Shown: positions 52,651-59,571 of the stretch, in pieces
Numbering within the stretch: position 1 is the stretch's first letter
Layout: each line of letters starts with the position of its first letter
Program-made: the position numbers and the translations under genes
From: Candidatus Scatomonas merdigallinarum
GTDB taxonomy: Bacteria > Bacillota > Clostridia > Lachnospirales > Lachnospiraceae
Reading direction: 5' to 3'
Assembly: GCA_018716305.1 (NCBI GenBank)
Contig: DVKB01000019.1
Location: 62,001-126,000, forward strand
DNA: 64,000 nucleotides
Notes under the pieces: model-generated
Databases searched by the model: none
Told to the model about the DNA's origin: nothing
What the model saw: the letters and a program-made list of their open reading frames with translations, nothing else

Positions 52651-53442
52651 CTACATTCCCCCTGTCTCGATATTGGAAATTAACAGTTCTTTTCGTTTTA
52701 CGATCCATCCCCCCGCCAGGGACACGCCCAGGGCGATCAGTCCCATCAGAAGTATGGAACCGGGGATGGAAAGGTTTCCGTATTCTGAGCGGCCCATCCA
52801 TCCCATGACCAGCCGGGAAGCGGGGTTGGCCCGGAGAATCCGGCTGGTCAGCGCGAGGTCGTCCTGGCAAAAGTGACAAAACCAGAAGGAGAGGATCAGG
52901 CAGATCTGGATGGAATAAACAGCGATAAAAGCGCTGCTGCTGCCGAAAAACAGAGCCAGCAGATTGATCAGCATGGCCATGGAAAAAATCCATAAGCTGT
53001 AAATCACAAAATGGCCCAGAAGGAGTTCGGCGCCTTTCTGAGTGAACTGGATCTCGTAGCGGAACGCCGTGACCAGGAAGGCCGCGGCCAGCAGGACTGC
53101 CTGGAACAGGAGGCTCATGCCGGCAATGGCGGACAGCTCCTTCGCGTACCAGCGGATCCTTTTGGGAGTCCTGGAAAATACGTAAATGCTGGCGGTGCAG
53201 AAATGCTGATACAGAGCGATCCCCGCGGCCATTTCAAACAGAAAAGAGGGCAGAAGGTCTATCATAAAGTTGAGCAGCTCCAACATGATAAAATTCATGG
53301 GAAAGGGCCCCCGGGCGCCGCTGAACTGCACGACAGTCTCTGTCAGGGAAATACCTCCGCCTATAGGATTTACGCAGACCAGAGAGAGCAGGACTCCGCT
53401 GACTGCTCCGCCCAGAAGAATATAAAAGATTTTTCTTGTCAT
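52651..53442 (-). CDS. ABC-2 type transporter permease
   Basis: A 263-residue membrane protein with about six hydrophobic segments. A cytoplasmic arginine-rich loop, SRTPKRIRWYAKEL, precedes the third helix and is the part most like the permease at 8745-9587. One base separates it from the ATPase gene. The substrate is unknown. Confidence 0.8.
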   Translation of the reverse strand: MTRKIFYILLGGAVSGVLLSLVCVNPIGGGISLTETVVQFSGARGPFPMNFIMLELLNFMIDLLPSFLFEMAAGIALYQHFCTASIYVFSRTPKRIRWYAKELSAIAGMSLLFQAVLLAAAFLVTAFRYEIQFTQKGAELLLGHFVIYSLWIFSMAMLINLLALFFGSSSAFIAVYSIQICLILSFWFCHFCQDDLALTSRILRANPASRLVMGWMGRSEYGNLSIPGSILLMGLIALGVSLAGGWIVKRKELLISNIETGGM

Positions 53443-54294
53443 TTAAATACAATCCCTCCTTCCGGCCTTCCAGGCGCCCAGGACGGAAAAACCGGCCAGC
53501 AGAAGAATCAGGAACAGCAGATAGATTCCGCTTTTTGGCTGCTCATCCAACAGAAAGAAGTAGTGATCCCATCCCATGCTGAAATCCGCGGAAGAAAACA
53601 GGCGATTCAGGTACATGGTAGCGTTCAGCAGCAGAAACACGGGAAGGAACAAAAAAATCCGGTATTTCACCCGCACCAGGGAGGAAAAGGCAACTGTAAA
53701 AGCTCCCAGAAGTCCGGACAGAAATCCCAAAAACAGGATCCCCACCACCGCATACACGTAAGGGTTCCAGACATATAGATCTGAAAACAGGAAATTCCGC
53801 ACCCCGGCTATATATACAGGGTTATACATATTTGCGGGGATGAGATTGCCGGCGGCATCCAGGGGGAAGGCGGTGCAGTTGAGAGCCAGCTCCAGAAAAA
53901 AAGGTACCATAAAAACCAGGGCGGTTACCGCGAAGGCGGCGGTCAGCTTGCTGAAATGGTATGACCGATATCCCATGCGGGCGGCCAGGAAAACCTGTTC
54001 CCCGGAAGCTTTTTCCCGGGCCAGAGAAAATCCCGCGGGACAGACCGCCAGCACCGGATAGAGCATGGTGATGACCATTAGCAGGCCCTGATTGTAATTG
54101 GCGCGGTCCCAGCTAATGGACAGAAGGTTTACCGGCCCGCACATTTCCAGCAGATCCATACCGTGAAATTCCGCGATGGCGGAAAAATAACTGTACAGGA
54201 CAATCAGGAGAAGAAGGTAAAAGGTAAATTGGACGCTTTTCTGTCTCAGCAAAAAAGAAATCTGCTGAAGGGTTGCTTTTTGGAACATAGGCAT
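53443..54294 (-). CDS. ABC-2 type transporter permease
   Basis: A membrane protein of 283 residues from the ATG at 54294, or 281 from the ATG at 54288; the second has better spacing to AAAGGA. It has six hydrophobic segments, with ARMGYRSYHFSKL before the second helix pair. It directly abuts the next permease gene. It is the first gene of the four-gene operon running to 51352. Confidence 0.82.
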   Translation of the reverse strand: MPMFQKATLQQISFLLRQKSVQFTFYLLLLIVLYSYFSAIAEFHGMDLLEMCGPVNLLSISWDRANYNQGLLMVITMLYPVLAVCPAGFSLAREKASGEQVFLAARMGYRSYHFSKLTAAFAVTALVFMVPFFLELALNCTAFPLDAAGNLIPANMYNPVYIAGVRNFLFSDLYVWNPYVYAVVGILFLGFLSGLLGAFTVAFSSLVRVKYRIFLFLPVFLLLNATMYLNRLFSSADFSMGWDHYFFLLDEQPKSGIYLLFLILLLAGFSVLGAWKAGRRDCI

Positions 54295-54310
54295 CGGTCC
54301 TTTCTGGGTT

Positions 54311-54337
54311 CCCCGGGCAGAGTTTCTCTGCCCGGGG
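54311..54337 (-). promoter_or_regulatory. Very stable hairpin in the leader of the second ABC-2 operon
   Basis: CCCCGGGCAGAG pairs perfectly with CTCTGCCCGGGG around a 3-base loop, 17 bases upstream of the first permease start region. No T tract follows in the direction of the operon, so it is a leader hairpin or the 3' end of the upstream remnant transcript. Confidence 0.5.
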
Positions 54338-54371
54338 AGTGTAAATTCAACTGGTAAAACGGAAAGACGGA

Positions 54372-54491
54372 TTATCTGCCGTAGTAAGATACTACAGTGT
54401 AAGCCGGCGAGGGGGTATTGCCCCTGAACTGGAAATATACAACAGACAAGTTCAGGTATCCCTCTTCAATAGTGATGTAAGTTGAGGGCAT
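54372..54491 (-). pseudogene. Short orphan frame, possible C-terminal fragment of a secreted protein
   Basis: It encodes 39 residues from the ATG at 54489-54491: MPSTYITIEEGYLNLSVVYF, then a tail ending SYYGR. It is beta-strand-like. There is no ribosome site before the ATG, and the frame lies directly after the duplicated M56 fragment in another frame. It may be what is left of a small secreted protein gene once downstream of an M56 gene, or a real small gene. I cannot decide. Confidence 0.3.
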
Positions 54492-54495
54492 GCCC

Positions 54496-54760
54496 TCAGT
54501 GAGCCACTATATAAAGCCAATAGGTTCCGTCTGCTTTTTGCAGTATATAGGAGTCTTCCGCGTCAAAATATTGTATGCGCGGTGTATTCTGCAGAACCGA
54601 GGAGTCATAGGCGGGCTGCGAAATAAAAAGGTAGGAGACAGCCAGCAGCAGGCAGAAGGAAATAACCAGCAGCAGGTTCGCCCTCCTGGGGGGAGAGGGC
54701 TTGCTCTTCATCACCGCCGCGAATCGCTCCTTGACGCCGCCGGCTTTTTGATGGTCAAAA
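54496..54760 (-). pseudogene. Truncated duplicate of the 3' end of the M56 protease gene
   Basis: About 250 bases at 54510-54760 match 55752-56005 nearly base for base. The reading frame gives FDHQKAGGVKERFAAV, then the helix ANLLLVISFCLLLAVSYLF and IQYFDAEDSYILQKADG, as in the intact protein. The rest of the protease, including the HESTH motif, is missing; a TAG lies in frame just upstream, and the C terminus diverges after WLY. It is a remnant, unlikely to be functional. Confidence 0.85.
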
Positions 54761-54810
54761 CTCCTCTACTTAATGCACTGGCAAAACTCGCCGCCCATGT
54801 GCTGCGTGCC

Positions 54811-55464
54811 TCAAAATGTCAAATTGAAATCTTCTGCGGTTTTATTTACTGTCTGCGCCAGTTTCTCACAAAATTGTTCTTTAAAGAATGGGAGCACTGA
54901 TACAAAGTCTGTTTCTGTCAACAATTCCTCTACAGAATCAGCATTTTGGGCAATATCAATCACCTGGTTATTGTCATACGCGTTCTCGTATATATCAAAA
55001 AAACCTGCCAGTCTGCCAAATTCCTCATTCTGGGAATTGTACCATTGAGGTTTTTCTTCTTTATCCAAATAGTCCCACATCGTTTTTTTATAGGTACTCC
55101 AATTGTTTTCTGAAAGAGGTTCAAGAGAATAGACCCTTTGAATTTCAGATAATATATTTTCGCAGGACTGGGAAATAGCATCCAATGCTTTTTCCGGATG
55201 GATAAATTGATATTTCAGTTCTACTATCACATCGTTAATTGATAAATATATATTTTCTATTTCATCAATTTCCTCTAACGTCCCTGTATACGATTCCTCA
55301 TTCTGTGTGGCGAATAGAACCGGGTCTTTTTGTGAATTCACCTGGTTTTTTGAAAGTACAGCCACCTTATATGAACTTTCAGATGAACGATTAGCAGCAA
55401 CGCCGCATCCGATCATAGTGATCAGTACAAAAAATATAAAAAGATATGATATTTTTTTGCGCAT
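54811..55464 (-). CDS. AT-rich lipoprotein of unknown function
   Basis: A 217-residue protein. The lipoprotein signal ends at LITMIGC (Cys20). The mature part is mostly helical and rich in Asn, Glu and Lys (NIYLSINDVIVELKYQF, WNSTYKK-like segments near the middle); no family is recognised. The ribosome site AAAGGAGG at the ATG 55462-55464 is strong, so the gene looks translated. Its base composition is plainly more AT-rich than the surrounding genes, and it sits between a duplicated M56 fragment and a frameshifted gene, which suggests acquisition by transfer. Confidence 0.75.
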   Translation of the reverse strand: MRKKISYLFIFFVLITMIGCGVAANRSSESSYKVAVLSKNQVNSQKDPVLFATQNEESYTGTLEEIDEIENIYLSINDVIVELKYQFIHPEKALDAISQSCENILSEIQRVYSLEPLSENNWSTYKKTMWDYLDKEEKPQWYNSQNEEFGRLAGFFDIYENAYDNNQVIDIAQNADSVEELLTETDFVSVLPFFKEQFCEKLAQTVNKTAEDFNLTF

Positions 55465-55545
55465 AGGAACCTCCTTTCGGCGTATCATAGCAGCTATTTC
55501 GGGAAGCCCACAAATATCTTGCGATTTCCCATAGATCATTGATTT

Positions 55546-55658
55546 TTACCTAATTCTTTGGTCTCGTTCCAGCGAAAACGGTTCTCCGGCAAATACCGGA
55601 TAAGCAGAAAACAACATAGTTATAACACTGGTTAGCAGAACTGAAATAATTTTTTCAT
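55546..55658 (-). pseudogene. Frameshifted secreted-protein gene remnant
   Basis: ATG at 55656-55658 has a perfect GGAGGAG site five to twelve bases upstream, inside the end of the M56 gene. As written, the frame stops after eight codons. Adding one A to the A6 run after the ATG gives a 37-residue product with a textbook signal peptide (MKKIISVLLTSVITMLFSAY, then PVFAGEP) ending at 55546. It looks like a third gene of the BlaI/M56 operon, damaged by a 1-base loss and truncated. A sequencing error in the A run is the alternative. Confidence 0.6.
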
Positions 55659-55662
55659 TTTT

Positions 55663-56817
55663 TTAATTCTCCTCCTTTCTCACTGGAACTTCGCCCAGCT
55701 TAAAAATTCTCAGTTCTTCATCGTTAAGCTTCTCGGGCGCTCTTACCTGTGTATAAAGCCAATAGGTTCCGTCTGTTTTTTGCAGTATATAGGAATCTTC
55801 CGCGTCAAAATATTGTATGCGGGGCGTATTCTGCAGAACCGGGGGAGCGTAGGCGGGCTGGGGAATAAAAAGGTAGGAAACACCCAGCAGCAGGCAGAAG
55901 GAAATAACCAGCAGAAGGTTCGCCCATTTGGGGGAGGGAGAGGGCGTATCCTTTATCACCGCCGCGAACCGCTCTTTGACGCCGCCGGCCTTTTTATGGT
56001 CAAAAAGACATACCGCATCATAAAAGGAAGCCTTTTTTGAGGAGGACCATTTCATACAGTTCAGGATGGTCCGCAGATAGACCACCTTTTCCACACGGTC
56101 CAGGTTCCTGGATACAGCGGCGTCACATTTCATTTCCAGAGTCTGCTCCAGATCCGCTTTCAGCAGGTAAACTGCCGGGTTCCACCAGAAGATGCAGCAG
56201 AATACGGAGATCATCAGCTTGATCAAAATGTCCCGGTTCAAAAAGTGCGTGGATTCATGGAGCAGTATGTAGTACAGTTCCTTTTCGGAATATTCCCTTT
56301 GAGGCAGAAGGATGTATCTGCGGAAGATCCCCGCGCCCATGGGAGTGGGCAGATCCGGAAAAAAGCGGAGGGAGATTTTTGGGGGCTTTCCGGCTGTTTT
56401 AGCAGCAGCCCGGAAGATCTTATATTCTTTTCTCCCGCAGTTCTGTCCCCGGGAGCGGATGGCAGCCATGGCCCTGCGGCAGCGGATCAGAAGGCGGAGC
56501 AGTAGGATCCCCGCAGTCAGCAGCCAGACCAGGAACAAAAGATGGAGAAAGGAAAACCGCAGATGGCCGCCCAGGGTGTGCTCTGTTTTCAAAAAGCGAT
56601 AAACAGAAGCGTAAACATGTCTGTCCGGCAGTACAATGGAGAAGGGAAATTCTCCGGGCAGCAGCAGCCGCGCCGCGCAGAACAGATACAGAAGGATCGG
56701 AACCCAGAGGCTGAATCTGGCCTTAAAGGGGCGGGTCTTCCGGAGCAGGTAAATCGCCAGGATCAGAACACTGATCCAGATCGCAGACGAAAAAAGTGAA
56801 AATGGAGTAATCTGCAT
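55663..56817 (-). CDS. M56 family membrane metalloprotease (BlaR1-like sensor without penicillin-binding domain)
   Basis: A 384-residue protein with about four N-terminal hydrophobic segments (residues 8-25, 37-52, 88-110 and around 200) and the zinc motif HESTH at 187-191. After a last helix (ANLLLVISFCLLLGVSYLF) only about 70 extracytoplasmic residues remain. BlaR1 and MecR1 carry a penicillin-binding sensor domain of about 250 residues here, so this is not a beta-lactam receptor of that kind. On sensing a signal it would lead to cleavage of the BlaI-type repressor encoded one base upstream. The start ATG at 56815-56817 follows GAGG. Confidence 0.9.
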   Translation of the reverse strand: MQITPFSLFSSAIWISVLILAIYLLRKTRPFKARFSLWVPILLYLFCAARLLLPGEFPFSIVLPDRHVYASVYRFLKTEHTLGGHLRFSFLHLLFLVWLLTAGILLLRLLIRCRRAMAAIRSRGQNCGRKEYKIFRAAAKTAGKPPKISLRFFPDLPTPMGAGIFRRYILLPQREYSEKELYYILLHESTHFLNRDILIKLMISVFCCIFWWNPAVYLLKADLEQTLEMKCDAAVSRNLDRVEKVVYLRTILNCMKWSSSKKASFYDAVCLFDHKKAGGVKERFAAVIKDTPSPSPKWANLLLVISFCLLLGVSYLFIPQPAYAPPVLQNTPRIQYFDAEDSYILQKTDGTYWLYTQVRAPEKLNDEELRIFKLGEVPVRKEEN

Positions 56818-56818
56818 T

Positions 56819-57232
56819 TTATTTATCCTCTTTTCCTTCCTCTTCAAAGGAGTCCAACATTTGTTCCAGTTCATTGATCAGCCGGCTGTCCCCGGAATCT
56901 GCGGGCTGCACCATCGCCATGGCGATTTTGATAAAAGAGGAAGCGTCTACGCCTTTCTGTTTCAGCAGGCCGGCGATATATTCTTCCTTCGTCAGGCAGG
57001 GACAAAACTGCCGGACATACCGTTTGCCTTCTTTCACAAATCCGCAGATTTCCACCAGATTTTTCTTTTGGAGCATAGTAAGCATTTTGTGAATGTAATT
57101 GACGCCCCAGCCGGAGGTCTCCGGAGATTCCAGAGAGAGATTCAGAAGTTCCAGACTGGTAAGGGGAGTGCCTTTCTGCCAGAAAATCTCCATCAGCAAT
57201 TCTTCTGAGCTTGATAAGTGGATTTTTTTCAT
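56819..57232 (-). CDS. BlaI/MecI family transcriptional repressor
   Basis: A 137-residue winged-helix protein: SSEELLMEIFWQKGTPLTSL, then GVNYIHKMLTMLQKKNLVEI and GKRYVRQF, with a helical dimerisation half. It is the partner of the M56 protease encoded directly downstream. It probably represses its own promoter and perhaps the downstream export operon. The insertion SLESPETSGWGVNY before the recognition helix is the usual family spacing. Confidence 0.9.
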   Translation of the reverse strand: MKKIHLSSSEELLMEIFWQKGTPLTSLELLNLSLESPETSGWGVNYIHKMLTMLQKKNLVEICGFVKEGKRYVRQFCPCLTKEEYIAGLLKQKGVDASSFIKIAMAMVQPADSGDSRLINELEQMLDSFEEEGKEDK

Positions 57233-57241
57233 GTAAACACC

Positions 57242-57325
57242 TTTCTGGATAATGAAAATCTTATATAGAAATTATAAATAAAATATAAAAGTATGTCAAT
57301 GAATTTTCTGGATAGTTTCTGGAGA
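57242..57325. repeat. Three direct repeats of TTTCTGGA flanking the BlaI/M56 promoter
   Basis: TTTCTGGATA occurs at 57242-57251 and 57305-57314 and TTTCTGGAGA at 57316-57325. The last two are 11 bases apart, one helical turn. They bracket the promoter and are candidate operator elements. They are direct repeats, unlike the inverted TACA-N-TGTA type sites known for BlaI. Confidence 0.45.
57271..57299 (-). promoter_or_regulatory. Consensus sigma-A promoter of the BlaI/M56 operon
   Basis: On the minus strand TTGACA (57294-57299) and TATAAT (57271-57276) have a 17-base spacer, about 40 bases upstream of the blaI start. Confidence 0.85.
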
Positions 57326-57341
57326 ATCTCGGAAATGTAAA

Positions 57342-57379
57342 GCAGCTGCAGGCCTGAGAACGCTCAGGCCTGCAGCTGC
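57342..57379 (-). terminator. Perfect 17-bp hairpin after the TlpA-like gene
   Basis: GCAGCTGCAGGCCTGAG pairs with CTCAGGCCTGCAGCTGC around AACG. On the minus strand it is followed by TTTACATTT, so it can terminate the ccdA-tlpA transcript. Confidence 0.75.
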
Positions 57380-57390
57380 CGCGCAGCGGG

Positions 57391-57972
57391 CTATCCCGCG
57401 ATCATATCAATTCCCCGCTGGAGGGTTTCCCCGTCGATGGCTCCGGCTGCCCGGGCAACGAGATTGCCGTCGGCGTCGATAAAGAACGTGGAGGGCAGGG
57501 AGTAGGCGCCATAGGCGTACGCCGCCAGAGACTGGGTATCATACAATACCGGGAAAGTGTACGCGTTTTCCTCCACAAAGGCGGAGGCGGTTTCCACGGT
57601 TTCTCTGGAACCGTCCGTGGCGTTGACCATCAGAAACTGGATCTCATCTCCCAGCTCCAGGTACTTTTCGTGAAAGTCCGGCATTTCGCTCTGGCAGGGG
57701 CCGCACCAGCTGGCCCAGAAGTTCAGCACAATAGGTTTTCCCGTGTAATCGGACAGGCGGACCTCTCTGCCCTCTCTGTCGTACACGGTGAAATCCGGCG
57801 CTTCCGTTTTCTGCTCCGGTTCACTGCCGCCGCTCTCCTGCTGCTGTTCCTCCCGGGCTGCCAGCTGGTCCGTTTCAACGCTCTGTCCCAGCTGACGGTA
57901 TAGAAGGGCTGCTCCGCCAAGAAGAAAAACAAATACCAGAAGCAGGATGAGAAGTGTTCTTTTATTTTTCAT
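57391..57972 (-). CDS. TlpA-like membrane-anchored thioredoxin
   Basis: A 193-residue protein. An N-terminal membrane anchor (residues 6-26) and a Gln/Glu-rich linker lead to a thioredoxin fold with the redox pair Cys90/Cys93 in FWASWCGPCQSEMPDF, the cis-Pro segment SLPSTFFID and VLNFWAS. It reduces disulfides outside the cell membrane, receiving electrons from CcdA encoded 9 bases upstream. Substrates in this group include cytochrome c precursors and spore or cell-wall proteins; none is indicated here. Confidence 0.92.
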   Translation of the reverse strand: MKNKRTLLILLLVFVFLLGGAALLYRQLGQSVETDQLAAREEQQQESGGSEPEQKTEAPDFTVYDREGREVRLSDYTGKPIVLNFWASWCGPCQSEMPDFHEKYLELGDEIQFLMVNATDGSRETVETASAFVEENAYTFPVLYDTQSLAAYAYGAYSLPSTFFIDADGNLVARAAGAIDGETLQRGIDMIAG

Positions 57973-57981
57973 AGGACCTCC

Positions 57982-58644
57982 TTATTCTAAGATATTGAGC
58001 AGTTTTCCCATGGTTCCTGTCGCCATCAGGATGCCGATCAGAACCAGCAGAAGACCGCTGACGGCATTGATGATGCTGTAATGCCGCTTGATCCAGTTAA
58101 AGGCGCTTTTCAGATAATCGATCAGGACAGCGCTGATTATGAAGGGAATTCCCAGCCCCAGAGAGTAAGCCAGCAGCATCAGCATTCCTTCCAGGACATG
58201 GGCCTGCTGGGAAGCCAGCATCAGGGCGGAACCCAGAAACGCGCCTACACAGGGTGTCCAGCCGATAGAAAAAATCACGCCGAAAAGCAGGGAGGAGAAG
58301 AACCCCATGCTGTCGGTATTTACAGAACGGCTGCTCCCCCGGAACAGCTTCAGTTTGAACACTCCAAGGAAATTCAGGCCGAACAGAACCACGATCAGAC
58401 CGGAAACAATGTTGACCGCGGTCTGATATTCCCGGAGAAAGCTGCCCACGGTTCCCGCCAGCACGCCCAGGATGATAAACACGGCCGTAAAGCCTGTGAC
58501 AAATCCGAAGGCGCCTTTCAGAGTTTTGCCGGCGGTTCTCACACCGCCTCCGGCGAAATAAGAAAGGTAGACCGGAAGCATGGGGAGAAGACAGGGGGAT
58601 ATGAAGGTTATGATTCCTTCTAAAAATGAGATCGCGTACTGCAT
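57982..58644 (-). CDS. ccdA: Cytochrome c biogenesis-type thiol transporter CcdA
   Basis: A 220-residue membrane protein with six hydrophobic segments. The two redox Cys lie in ISPCLLPMLPVYLSY (Cys18) and GWTPCVGAFLGSAL, the CcdA/DsbD-beta pattern. It passes electrons from cytoplasmic thioredoxin to the external thioredoxin-like partner encoded next. The pair is divergent from a Crp/Fnr regulator, which may control it. Confidence 0.93.
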   Translation of the reverse strand: MQYAISFLEGIITFISPCLLPMLPVYLSYFAGGGVRTAGKTLKGAFGFVTGFTAVFIILGVLAGTVGSFLREYQTAVNIVSGLIVVLFGLNFLGVFKLKLFRGSSRSVNTDSMGFFSSLLFGVIFSIGWTPCVGAFLGSALMLASQQAHVLEGMLMLLAYSLGLGIPFIISAVLIDYLKSAFNWIKRHYSIINAVSGLLLVLIGILMATGTMGKLLNILE

Positions 58645-58759
58645 CTGTTTTTGCGCTCCTTTCTTCCTCTTGCTGCGGACAGTATACCATAGTTTTGCTG
58701 CTTTTTCTGTGATTATATCACCAAAATCCTGATCCGGCGGAACATTGCGCGGCAGCGTA

Positions 58760-58788
58760 TTGACTTAAAGCAAAACCCTCATTATACT
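58760..58788 (+). promoter_or_regulatory. Sigma-A promoter of the Crp/Fnr regulator gene
   Basis: TTGACT at 58760-58765 and TATACT at 58783-58788 have a 17-base spacer. Confidence 0.75.
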
Positions 58789-58856
58789 GAAACAAAAAAG
58801 ACGCAGATGCCGCGCGGCGGCGTGAAACCATACAATGGGAGAAGGAGGAGAACGCT

Positions 58857-59534
58857 GTGGATTTTGTAAATTACTTTCCGGTATGGGGCAAACTTACCCC
58901 CGCTCAGCAAAGCCGCATTCTCGGTTCGGTTATGTCCCGGACGGTAAAAAAGGGGACAGTGATACACAACGGAAGCGAGGAGTGCACCGGGCTTTTGCTG
59001 ATAAAGTCCGGACAGCTGCGGGCCTACATTCTTTCGGAGGAGGGGCGGGAGATCACCATCTACCGGCTGTTTGACCGGGACATGTGCCTGTTTTCCGCCT
59101 CCTGCATGCTGCGCTCCATTCAGTTTGAAGTGGTCATTGAGGCGGAAAAGGATACGGAACTCTGGATCATTCCCTCTGAAGTCTATAAGGGGATCATGGA
59201 GGAATCCGCTCCGGCGGCAAATTATACCAACGAGCTGATGGCCGCCCGGTTTTCCGATGTGATGTGGCTCATAGAACAGATTATGTGGAAAAGTCTTGAC
59301 AAGCGGGTGGCGGATTTCCTGCTGGAGGAAGCCTCCATCGAGGAAAGCAGGGAACTGAAGATTACCCATGAAGCCATTGCCAACCACCTGGGCACCCACC
59401 GGGAAGTCATTACCCGGATGCTGCGCTATTTCCAGAGCGAGGGAATGGTTCAGCTGTCCCGGGGACTGGTCCGGATTACAGATGAAGAGAAGCTGCGTTT
59501 CGCTCTTGCCCGGGGCTTCCGCTCTGTGCTATAA
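58857..59534 (+). CDS. Crp/Fnr family transcriptional regulator
   Basis: A 225-residue protein. Residues about 15-135 form the cyclic-nucleotide-binding-like barrel (KKGTVIHNGSEECTGLLLIK, YILSEEGREITIYRLF), and residues about 145-215 a Crp helix-turn-helix (ITHEAIANHLGTHREVITRM). Cys in SEECTG and the pair in MCLFSASCML do not follow the four-Cys spacing of FNR, so a 4Fe-4S cluster is doubtful; a thiol switch is possible. The start is a GTG after GGAGGAG. Divergence from ccdA and tlpA suggests redox control. Confidence 0.9.
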   Translation: MDFVNYFPVWGKLTPAQQSRILGSVMSRTVKKGTVIHNGSEECTGLLLIKSGQLRAYILSEEGREITIYRLFDRDMCLFSASCMLRSIQFEVVIEAEKDTELWIIPSEVYKGIMEESAPAANYTNELMAARFSDVMWLIEQIMWKSLDKRVADFLLEEASIEESRELKITHEAIANHLGTHREVITRMLRYFQSEGMVQLSRGLVRITDEEKLRFALARGFRSVL

Positions 59535-59535
59535 T
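59506..59535 (+). promoter_or_regulatory. Sigma-A promoter of thrC inside the end of the regulator gene
   Basis: TTGCCC at 59506-59511 and TATAAT at 59530-59535 have an 18-base spacer. Confidence 0.55.
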
Positions 59536-59571
59536 GTTTGCGGAAAATTTAGATGGAAGGATGAACACAGG

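Noticed and set aside
54340-55662. Insertion sequence as the cause of the duplicated M56 fragment
   Set aside because: No transposase frame, terminal inverted repeats or target-site duplication could be seen around the segment.
55663-57232. Beta-lactam resistance sensor pair BlaR1/BlaI
   Set aside because: The penicillin-binding sensor domain is missing, and there is no beta-lactamase or PBP2a-like gene nearby.
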